A DNA stretch of 10,862 bases, taken from the NCBI GenBank assembly GCA_045222295.1, contig JBGUXP010000016.1, forward strand, positions 1-10,862, read 5' to 3'. Source of the stretch: Colimorpha sp045222295. GTDB lineage: Bacteria; Bacteroidota; Bacteroidia; Bacteroidales; P3. Of this stretch, positions 1-5,892 are shown in pieces. The translations under genes were made by a program, and so were the position numbers. How positions within the stretch are numbered: the stretch's first letter is position 1; each line of letters opens with the position of its first letter. A model generated the notes under the pieces. The model did no database searches and was not told where the DNA came from. It worked only from the letters and a program-made list of their open reading frames with translations.

Positions 1-384
1 TACTCGACATGGGTGCGCGGCGAATGCTGCCACTGCGGCTGCCCCATGCACGGCGACACCCTCATCTGGGGCCCCTGGCGCGGCCCCCTGCAGTTCTACC
101 TCGGCTCCCGCCAGCCCGGCATACAGGAAATCGAGGCAATGGACCCAAATGAGATCTTCTCACTGTCGCCCAACCCCGCAAACAAGTGGTTGACTGCGAC
201 TTTTGGGGAGACGCTTCACGACGCATCCCTGCAGATCATCAATATGGAGGGACAGGTGGTAGATGAAAGGGGCATCAGCGGAGCACAAGCCATCCTCGAC
301 ATCAGCGCCCTGCAAGCGGGCATCTACCTCCTCCGTCTCTGCACCGTCAAGGGCACCGCCACAAGAAAACTGGTGGTGGAATAA
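1..384 (+). CDS. 3' end of a secreted protein with a T9SS type A C-terminal sorting domain (partial)
   Basis: The frame is open from base 1, so the gene begins upstream and only the last 127 residues are visible. The final 75 residues (about 53-127) match the T9SS sorting domain: an entry motif FSLSPNPANKW, a middle stretch of short beta strands (ASLQIINMEGQVV), then LDISALQAGIYLLRL and a closing basic TRKLVVE strand. In this family the domain directs export through the Por/type IX system across the outer membrane, after which it is cleaved and the protein is usually attached to surface A-LPS. Before it lies a short segment with four cysteines in six residues (ECCHCGCPMHGD), then GPLQFYLG, probably the end of a beta-sandwich domain. 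The cargo's function cannot be told from this fragment. A hairpin terminator follows 30 bp after the stop, so it is probably not co-transcribed with queA. Confidence 0.85.
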   Translation, partial: YSTWVRGECCHCGCPMHGDTLIWGPWRGPLQFYLGSRQPGIQEIEAMDPNEIFSLSPNPANKWLTATFGETLHDASLQIINMEGQVVDERGISGAQAILDISALQAGIYLLRLCTVKGTATRKLVVE

Positions 385-413
385 CGCTTTTCAATCATTA
401 TAAAAAAAAATTC

Positions 414-442
414 ATTCCGTATATACCAATACGGAATTTTTT
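414..442 (+). terminator. Rho-independent terminator after the T9SS cargo gene
   Basis: A perfect 9-bp inverted repeat, ATTCCGTAT (414-422) and ATACGGAAT (429-437), with a 6-nt loop is followed by five T residues (438-442). A run of A residues lies just upstream (402-410), so the structure could also act weakly on the opposite strand. It separates the T9SS cargo gene from queA. Confidence 0.85.
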
Positions 443-454
443 ACGTTATAGAAA

Positions 455-462
455 TAATTTTT
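455..462 (+). promoter_or_regulatory. Possible -7 element of a queA promoter
   Basis: TAATTTTT matches seven of the eight positions of the Bacteroidetes -7 consensus TAnnTTTG. It lies after the upstream terminator and would place the transcript start near 469, giving a leader of about 45 nt before the queA start at 513. No convincing -33 TTTG is seen, and the region is AT-rich, so chance matches are easy. Confidence 0.3.
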
Positions 463-512
463 AAATGTTTTATGCCGACTGGAAGCCAGCGGTCCATATT
501 ATAAGAAAGAAG

Positions 513-1568
513 ATGAAATTATCGCAGTTCAGGTTTAACCTGCCGAAAGAATTGATTGCCGAAAAGCCGCCACGCAACCGCGACGAAGCCCGCATGCTGG
601 TGTTGCACCGCGACACGGGCGAGGTGGAGCACCGGATTTTCAAGGACTTTATCGAATATGTGAACGAGGATGATGTGGTGGTAGCCAACAATACAAGGGT
701 GTTCCCCGCCCTGCTGGAGGGAGAGAAGGAGAAGACGGGAGCGAGGATACAGGTGTTCCTGCTGCGCGAGTTGAACCCTGAGACGCGTCTGTGGGACGTG
801 ATTGTGGACCCGGCGCGCAAGATAAGAATCGGCAACAAGCTGTATTTCGGCGTGAACGACGCCCTGGTGGCCGAGGTGGTGGACAACACGACGAGCCGCG
901 GCCGCACCATCCGTTTCCTCTTCGACGGCAGCCACGAGGAGTTCATCTCCATCATCCGCGGCATGGGCCGCACGCCACTGCCCGACGAGCTGCGACGCCT
1001 GCGTGAGATTGAGAAGAGCGATGCCGAAAACTATCAGACGCTCTACGCCAAGAATGAAGGTTCTGTGGCAGCCCCTATCGCAGGCCTGCATTTCAGCCGC
1101 GAGCTGCTGAAGCGTATGGAAATCAAGGGTGTAAAATGGGAGGAGTTGACGCTGCATGCCGGCGTGGGCGAGTTCAAGCCCATTGAGGTGGAGGACCTGT
1201 CGAAGCACCGCATGGATGCCGAGGAGATGCACCTGAGCGAGGAGGTTTGCAAGGCCGTCCACGATGCCAAAGAAAATGGCAAGAAGGTGTGCTGCGTGGG
1301 GACCACCACGATGCGTGCGCTGGAGAGCGCCGTGACCATCCCTGGAAAGATGTGCGCCTACGACGGCTGGACAAACAAGTTCATCTTCCCGCCCTACGAC
1401 TTTACGATTGCCAACATGATGGTGACCAACTTCCACCACCCGATGAGCAGCCAGTTTATCATGGTGAGCGCCTTTGCGGGTCCCGAGCTGCTGATGCAGA
1501 CCTACCAGACGGCCATCAAGGAGAAGTACCGTTTCTCGACCTACGGCGACGCAATGCTGATTATATAG
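513..1568 (+). CDS. queA: S-adenosylmethionine:tRNA ribosyltransferase-isomerase QueA
   Basis: QueA is a cytosolic enzyme that transfers and isomerises the ribosyl group of AdoMet onto preQ1 at the wobble base (position 34) of GUN-anticodon tRNAs, giving epoxyqueuosine, the penultimate step of queuosine synthesis. The 351-residue product has the usual length and family landmarks: the opening LSQFRFNLPKELIAEKPPRN, DVVVANNTRVFPALLEG (54-70), VAAPIAGLHFS (185-195), TLHAGVGEF (213-221), GTTTMRALES (263-272), FIFPPYDF (290-297) and the terminal YGDAML. The ATG at 513 is chosen because homologues begin MKLSQF and it follows an A/G-rich stretch (AAGAAAGAAG). An in-frame ATG at 465 would add 16 atypical residues. 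The motif usually reading NFHLPxSTLLM is here NFHHPMSSQFIM (307-318). rarA follows 35 bp downstream on the same strand, so co-transcription is likely. Confidence 0.96.
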   Translation: MKLSQFRFNLPKELIAEKPPRNRDEARMLVLHRDTGEVEHRIFKDFIEYVNEDDVVVANNTRVFPALLEGEKEKTGARIQVFLLRELNPETRLWDVIVDPARKIRIGNKLYFGVNDALVAEVVDNTTSRGRTIRFLFDGSHEEFISIIRGMGRTPLPDELRRLREIEKSDAENYQTLYAKNEGSVAAPIAGLHFSRELLKRMEIKGVKWEELTLHAGVGEFKPIEVEDLSKHRMDAEEMHLSEEVCKAVHDAKENGKKVCCVGTTTMRALESAVTIPGKMCAYDGWTNKFIFPPYDFTIANMMVTNFHHPMSSQFIMVSAFAGPELLMQTYQTAIKEKYRFSTYGDAMLII

Positions 1569-1608
1569 GTCGTAAAGTCACAAAGTCGTAAAGTCATAGA
1601 GTCATGAC
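1569..1608 (+). repeat. Five 8-bp tandem units filling the queA-rarA spacer
   Basis: The spacer consists of consecutive octamers beginning GTC: GTCGTAAA, GTCACAAA, GTCGTAAA, GTCATAGA, GTCATGAC. The first starts on the base after the queA stop and the last contains the rarA ATG (1604). No Shine-Dalgarno-like sequence is visible outside the repeat, so the array itself is the translation initiation region of rarA. Change in unit number would alter the intercistronic distance. Confidence 0.85.
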
Positions 1609-2890
1609 TCCATTGGCGGAGATATTGAGGCCGAAGAGCCTGGATGATTATATCGGACAACAGCACCTTGTAGGACAGGGTGCTGTTCTTCGCACACTGA
1701 TAGAGAGCGGCAACATTCCGAGCATGATTTTCTGGGGTCCCCCAGGGATAGGCAAGACGACGCTGGCAATGATTATCAGTCAGACGCTGAAACGGCCGTT
1801 CCACACCCTCAGCGCCATCAGCAGCGGCGTCAAGGAGGTGCGCGAGGTCATCAATGCCGCCCAGGAGGAAGAGGGAGCAATCCTCTTCATCGACGAAATC
1901 CATCGTTTCAACAAAGCGCAGCAGGACTCGCTGCTGGGCGCCGTGGAACGCGGTACCATCACGCTTATTGGCGCTACAACGGAGAATCCAAGCTTCGAGG
2001 TCATATCGGCCTTGCTTTCGAGGTGCCAGGTATATGTACTGCAAGAGTTCGGCGAAGACGACATGCGCCAGTTGATAGCATCGGCGGTGCGCCACTATGC
2101 CAGCCACGGCATCACCGTGGAGGTGAAGGAAGACGAGGCGCTGATGCGCATCAGTGGTGGCGACGCGAGAAAGCTGCTCAACGCCCTAGAGCTGGTGGTG
2201 AATAGGGTGAATGGGGTGAATGGGGTGAATGGGAAGAATGGGGTTAATGGGTCGATTGTTATTGATAACACTACAGTCACCACCGTCATCCAGCAGAACC
2301 TCGCCTACTATGACAAAGGAGGCGAGATGCACTACGACATCATCTCGGCCTTCATCAAAAGTATGCGAGGGAGCGACCCCAACGGGGCGGTCTACTGGCT
2401 GGCGCGGATGATTGCCGGCGGCGAGGACCCGCTGTTCATCGCGCGCCGCATGCTCATCTTCGCCTCAGAGGATATCGGCAACGCCAACCCCAACGCCCTC
2501 CTGCTTGCTAACGCCACCTTCGAGGCTGTAAGCAAGATAGGCTACCCCGAATGCCGCATCAACCTATCGCAGTGTGCCTGCTATCTGGCATGCTCCGCCA
2601 AAAGCAATGCCACCTATATGGCTCTAAACAATGCAGAACAGGCGGTGCGCCGCTGGGGCGACCTGCCGGTACCACTGCACATACGCAATGCACCCACTAA
2701 ACTGATGAAAGAAATGGGCTACCATGACGGTTACAAGTACGCCCACGACTTTGAAGGTAATTTTACTCAACAGGAATACCTTCCTGCCGGTCTTGAGGGC
2801 TCTCGCTTCTACGAACCATGCAACACACCGCGTGAGAACGAGACTCGTCGCTCTCTACACGAACACTGGGGAGATAAATACGGATATTAG
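1604..2890 (+). CDS. rarA: Replication-associated recombination protein A (RarA/MgsA family AAA+ ATPase)
   Basis: RarA is a cytosolic clamp-loader-like AAA+ ATPase that works at stalled replication forks and single-stranded DNA ends; the family includes E. coli RarA (MgsA) and eukaryotic Mgs1/WRNIP1. The 428-residue product opens with PLAEILRPKSLDDYIGQQHL, then Walker A GPPGIGKT (45-52), Walker B ILFIDEIHRF (93-102), sensor 1 around GATTENPSFE (123-132) and the sensor 2 arginine in GDARKLLNALE (186-196). The C-terminal oligomerisation region follows (YYDKGGEMHYDIISAFIKSM, LARMIAGGEDPLFIARRM, SEDIG, and GYKYAHDF near the end). Residues 200-217 are an Asn/Gly/Val repeat (VNGVNGVNGKNGVNG) encoded by a 9-bp tandem array, inserted in the linker between the ATPase lid and the C-terminal domain. 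The start at 1604 fits homologues. The stop overlaps the convergent folC stop by four bases. Confidence 0.97.
   Translation: MTPLAEILRPKSLDDYIGQQHLVGQGAVLRTLIESGNIPSMIFWGPPGIGKTTLAMIISQTLKRPFHTLSAISSGVKEVREVINAAQEEEGAILFIDEIHRFNKAQQDSLLGAVERGTITLIGATTENPSFEVISALLSRCQVYVLQEFGEDDMRQLIASAVRHYASHGITVEVKEDEALMRISGGDARKLLNALELVVNRVNGVNGVNGKNGVNGSIVIDNTTVTTVIQQNLAYYDKGGEMHYDIISAFIKSMRGSDPNGAVYWLARMIAGGEDPLFIARRMLIFASEDIGNANPNALLLANATFEAVSKIGYPECRINLSQCACYLACSAKSNATYMALNNAEQAVRRWGDLPVPLHIRNAPTKLMKEMGYHDGYKYAHDFEGNFTQQEYLPAGLEGSRFYEPCNTPRENETRRSLHEHWGDKYGY
2201..2254 (+). repeat. In-frame 9-bp tandem repeat inside rarA
   Basis: Six consecutive 9-bp units occupy 2201-2254: AATAGGGTG, AATGGGGTG, AATGGGGTG, AATGGGAAG, AATGGGGTT, AATGGGTCG. 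They encode residues 200-217, mostly Asn-Gly-Val. The unit is a multiple of three, so gain or loss of copies keeps the reading frame. The segment is G-rich and unlike the flanking codons. Confidence 0.92.
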
Positions 2891-4143
2891 CTCAACGCGT
2901 CGGCGATAAGGAAAATGCTGCCGGTGACAAGGACAAGGTCTTTGTCGCCGGCTTTTTTTTGTGCATCGGCGATAGCCTCCTTGACATTCACGAAAGCCCC
3001 ACCTTCGATACCCAACTCATGGGCGGCCGCTTGCAAGTCGTTTACGGGCAGACCCCGTGGCACGCTGGGCTGGGAGAAGCGCCAATCGAAAAGCTTGCCA
3101 AGCTTGGCGAATTCGGTATGCAGATGCTGTAATATCTTGCGATAGTCCTTGTCGTTGACACAGCCGTAAATGACATGGAGCGCCTGGAAGTCCATGGTGG
3201 CCAGCTTGCCAAGCATGGAATCGATACCTGGGCTATTGTGGGCGGTCTCGCAGATGGTGAGCGGTGCGTCGCCAATCTTTTGCCAACGGCCGTGGAGGTG
3301 AGTGTTGGTAACGACGCGGGCAAGGCCCCGTTTTAATTCGGAATCATGAATTCGGAATTCGGAATTATCGCGAAGGATGTCGACGGCCTGGAGGACGGTG
3401 GCAATATTCTTTTTCTGGTATTCGCCTGTGAGCTCCTCGGTATAATCTTCAATGCGGTCCACGCGGTAATGGGCATCGGCGAAGGAGATGGGCGCATGAC
3501 GTTCGGCGGCGACGCGCTCGAAGACTGGTTTTGTTTCCGGTTGGGTCTCCCCTATCACAACGGGAACACTCTCCTTGATGATACCAGCCTTCTCGCCGGC
3601 GATGGCTTTGAGGGTGTGGCCGAGGAACTGGGTGTGGTCGAGGCCAATGTTGGTGATGACGGAGAGCAATGGTGTAATGATATTGGTACTGTCCAATCGT
3701 CCACCCATACCAACCTCCACAACTGCAATATCAACCTTTTCGCGAGCAAAATAATCGAAGGCCATGCCCACGGTCATTTCGAAAAACGACAAGTGTTTTT
3801 CAGTGATGAGAGATGAGTGCTGAGCGATGAAATCAACGACCGCACTTTGGGGAATCATCTCTCCGTTGATGCGTATTCTTTCGCGGAAGTCAACGAGGTG
3901 TGGCGAGGTGTAGAGACCGACCTTGTAACCCGCCTCCTGAAGAATGGAAGCCAGAAAATGGGAACACGACCCCTTACCGTTGGTGCCGGCGACATGGATA
4001 CTTTTAAACTTGCGCTCGGGATTTCCGAGAGCCGTCATCATATCGATGGTGGGTTGTATGTCGGCCTTATAGGCAGCAGCGCCGATGCGGTGATACATCG
4101 GCAACTGCGAAAACATAAAGTCTAATGTCTCTTGATAGGTCAT
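2887..4143 (-). CDS. folC: Bifunctional folylpolyglutamate synthase / dihydrofolate synthase FolC
   Basis: FolC is a cytosolic Mur-ligase-like ATP-dependent enzyme that adds glutamate to dihydropteroate (making dihydrofolate) and extends the glutamate tail of folates. Landmarks in the 418-residue product are the P-loop HVAGTNGKGS (50-59), YTSPHLVDFRERI (78-90), FFEMTVGMAFDYFA (120-133), VVEVGMGGRLDSTNII (141-156), SVITNIGLDHTQFLG (161-175) and GEKAGIIK (183-190). HGRWQ (284-288) and ETAHNSPGI (299-307) mark the C-terminal ligase domain. The ATG at 4143 is chosen because MTYQETLDFMFSQLPMYHRIG matches the family start and overlaps the stop of the upstream barrel gene as ATGA, suggesting translational coupling. 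An upstream in-frame start at 4209 would run 66 bases into the barrel gene. Two 7-bp repeat arrays lie within it (residues 105-114 and 260-270). Its last codons contain the rarA terminator on the opposite strand. Confidence 0.96.
   Translation of the reverse strand: MTYQETLDFMFSQLPMYHRIGAAAYKADIQPTIDMMTALGNPERKFKSIHVAGTNGKGSCSHFLASILQEAGYKVGLYTSPHLVDFRERIRINGEMIPQSAVVDFIAQHSSLITEKHLSFFEMTVGMAFDYFAREKVDIAVVEVGMGGRLDSTNIITPLLSVITNIGLDHTQFLGHTLKAIAGEKAGIIKESVPVVIGETQPETKPVFERVAAERHAPISFADAHYRVDRIEDYTEELTGEYQKKNIATVLQAVDILRDNSEFRIHDSELKRGLARVVTNTHLHGRWQKIGDAPLTICETAHNSPGIDSMLGKLATMDFQALHVIYGCVNDKDYRKILQHLHTEFAKLGKLFDWRFSQPSVPRGLPVNDLQAAAHELGIEGGAFVNVKEAIADAQKKAGDKDLVLVTGSIFLIADALS
2920..2960 (+). 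terminator. Rho-independent terminator of rarA, embedded in the 3' end of folC
   Basis: Arms 2920-2934 (GCCGGTGACAAGGAC) and 2938-2952 (GTCTTTGTCGCCGGC) form a 15-bp stem with two G-U wobbles and an AAG loop, followed by eight T residues (2953-2960). It begins 30 bases after the rarA stop. It is directional: on the - strand the hairpin is preceded by A residues and followed by GCATTTTCC, so folC transcription should pass it. The same bases encode the folC segment AGDKDLVLVTG near its C-terminus. Confidence 0.9.
3335..3366 (-). repeat. 7-bp tandem repeat within folC (AATTCGG family)
   Basis: On the + strand the units are AATTCGG, AATCATG, AATTCGG, AATTCGG and a partial AATT. In folC they encode residues 260-270 (NSEFRIHDSEL), just before the conserved RGLARVVT segment. 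The unit length is not a multiple of three, so change by a single unit would shift the folC frame. Confidence 0.85.
3803..3830 (-). repeat. Imperfect 7-bp tandem repeat within folC (GNGATGA family)
   Basis: On the + strand four units can be read: GTGATGA, GAGATGA, GTGCTGA, GCGATGA. They encode FolC residues 105-114 (FIAQHSSLIT), between the TSPHL region and the conserved SFFEMT segment. The units are less uniform than in the other arrays, so this is a weaker call. Confidence 0.6.
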
Positions 4144-5879
4144 TTGTGGGGGATGGTATATGTGAGACCAAGAATGAAGAGGCCCTTCTGCGAGGGATAA
4201 TTTGTCCAATAGTAGTAGCGCTGGAAAGCAAGATTGTCCATCTTAAGGAAGAAGGAAAGTGCGCGGTTGTGGCGGTATTCCACCTGAGCATTGATGCCGT
4301 AGCGCATAGGGAGTTCCTCGTTGAGGTCCCCCTGCATCTTACCGAGCAACTGGCCTTCAAGGTGGAAGAGCCATTTGTCGTTGTAATTGACATCGGCCGA
4401 AAGAAGGAAGTCCCAGTCAGGTCTATAAAATATCTTTTCTCCGTCGTTGAGCGAATAACTATAGTAGTGGCCGGCAGCGCGAAGGATTAGCATCTCGTCG
4501 TTCACGAAGGCGATGTCAGCACCGATAGAGAAGCGATTATTGTCAACATAAAGGGTTTTGTAGACATTGTCGAGAGAATAATTTCCATCGAGAGCAAACG
4601 AAAGATCATCCTGCAGCAACGAGTAGCCAACCTCTGCGTTGGCCTCAAGTTTTTTGCTGATGGTCCAGCGGGCGTGTCCTGTGAAGTCGTAATGACGGGT
4701 AGCACGCTGCTCGGCATTGGGTCCCACATAAGGGTTGATTTTGCGAATAACATCCCAGTTATTGGCGCTGAATCCTCCTGTAGCTCCCACACTGAGTACA
4801 AAGGACTCGTTCATCAGGGTCTTGCTAACCACAACATCCGGGAAGAATCGGAATGTTACGTCGGAAGCAGAAGTAAAGCCGTCCCAACCACCAGTGAAAC
4901 CTGCATGGAACAACAGTCCCTCATACATAAAGTCAACATATGGATTGAGTTTTACAATATTACGACTACCACGATAGATATCGGTAAGCGCCGTCGGGGT
5001 AAATCCCAACGGCATCTCGCCATCAGGACTGTAGCGATGGCTGTAGCCGTCCCATTCGGCATGCAGATAGGCAACACCTTTCATATCGCGAAGCACCATA
5101 AATCCGTAATGGATATCGCCGTCAAGGTTGAGGTTGAATTCATTCTGTCCCCACGAAGCCCAAAGGTCGCTCAGACGAAGGTTGGCATCATAGCCTAACT
5201 TATAGCCGTCGAGCTGCATGTTCTTGACACCGAGACTCCAAGTCAGCACATTGTATTTTGCTTTATAATCGCCCACTGAGATATCGTCACGATCCTTATT
5301 TAAAACAGCTTGCAACTTATCGTCGGTAAAACCATAGTAGAGGTTATGGTCGTGCTCATAGTTGATATCACTGGAGAGTTGGAGTATATCCTTGACGATA
5401 TACTTGCCGAAGAGGGTGATGCCAGTGAGACCGAAATGGTTCTTGCCATAGTCGGGCAGCGTGCCCCACGACGAGCGATGGTTGATTCTCACTCCATAGG
5501 TCTTCTTGGTGTCGCGCGTGGAACTCCAGTAGAGGTCTGCCAGCGGGCTCCAGTAGTTGCCAATACCCAGGCGCAAATAGTTATTGTAGAGTTTTGTAGA
5601 AGGCTCGCCAAGGATTCGTGCAGCCTTGATGCGCGAAGGCTCGTAAAGCGAACGCAGACGCGTGGGCGTGATGGAATACTGGAAGGTATGGTCGATGCGC
5701 GACAGGGTGTCGGACACCGTGGCTGGGAAGTTGATTTTCTCAGCCTGCTCAATCACAGGACGGAAAGAGCCCTTCACCAGCACGCTCTCATTATAGGTGC
5801 CACCTTCCTGGGCATGAGAAAATGAATAACAAAAATTGAAAATCGAAACCAGTGCGATATATTTCAGTGTATTTTTCAT
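4140..5879 (-). CDS. Predicted outer-membrane beta-barrel protein (often labelled TonB-dependent receptor-like)
   Basis: The 579-residue product starts with a Sec signal peptide (hydrophobic 5-20, likely cleavage after SHA at 23) and then a short segment ESVLVKGSFRPVIEQAEKIN. From about residue 80 it is alternating aromatic/polar strands with short turns (LYNNYLRLGIGNYWSPLADLY and many similar), ending in GLFILGLTYTIPHK. This is typical of an outer-membrane barrel. It is much shorter than a full TonB-dependent receptor, and no complete plug domain is visible, so transport through TonB is not supported. Annotation pipelines commonly call such Bacteroidetes proteins TonB-dependent receptor; the role is unknown to me. 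The gene starts 13 bp after the TPR gene and overlaps folC by four bases, so it belongs to the same cluster. A partner role with the TPR protein is inferred from adjacency only. Confidence 0.82.
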   Translation of the reverse strand: MKNTLKYIALVSIFNFCYSFSHAQEGGTYNESVLVKGSFRPVIEQAEKINFPATVSDTLSRIDHTFQYSITPTRLRSLYEPSRIKAARILGEPSTKLYNNYLRLGIGNYWSPLADLYWSSTRDTKKTYGVRINHRSSWGTLPDYGKNHFGLTGITLFGKYIVKDILQLSSDINYEHDHNLYYGFTDDKLQAVLNKDRDDISVGDYKAKYNVLTWSLGVKNMQLDGYKLGYDANLRLSDLWASWGQNEFNLNLDGDIHYGFMVLRDMKGVAYLHAEWDGYSHRYSPDGEMPLGFTPTALTDIYRGSRNIVKLNPYVDFMYEGLLFHAGFTGGWDGFTSASDVTFRFFPDVVVSKTLMNESFVLSVGATGGFSANNWDVIRKINPYVGPNAEQRATRHYDFTGHARWTISKKLEANAEVGYSLLQDDLSFALDGNYSLDNVYKTLYVDNNRFSIGADIAFVNDEMLILRAAGHYYSYSLNDGEKIFYRPDWDFLLSADVNYNDKWLFHLEGQLLGKMQGDLNEELPMRYGINAQVEYRHNRALSFFLKMDNLAFQRYYYWTNYPSQKGLFILGLTYTIPHK

Positions 5880-5892
5880 GGTGTTTCAATAT

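Noticed and set aside
465..512. Longer N-terminus for queA from an upstream in-frame ATG at 465
   Set aside because: The 16 extra residues do not resemble QueA, whose conserved start MKLSQF is at 513; 465 also falls in the probable promoter region.
519..1439. Long open frame antisense to queA (306 codons)
   Set aside because: It mirrors queA codon structure, matches no family I recognise and has no promoter or start context.
1569..1608. CRISPR-like direct repeats
   Set aside because: Units are only 8 bp and contiguous with no spacers, so this is a tandem repeat; the same holds for 2201-2254 and 3335-3366.
4144..4209. Extended folC start at 4209
   Set aside because: It would overlap the barrel gene by about 70 bases and adds residues not found in the family; 4143 gives an ATGA overlap and a family-like start.
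3346..4490. Chain of open frames on the + strand opposite folC and the barrel gene
   Set aside because: Shadows of well-supported - strand genes; no family resemblance.
4140..5879. Full TonB-dependent receptor
   Set aside because: At 579 residues it is too short, and no complete plug domain or TonB box can be seen; only a barrel is supported.
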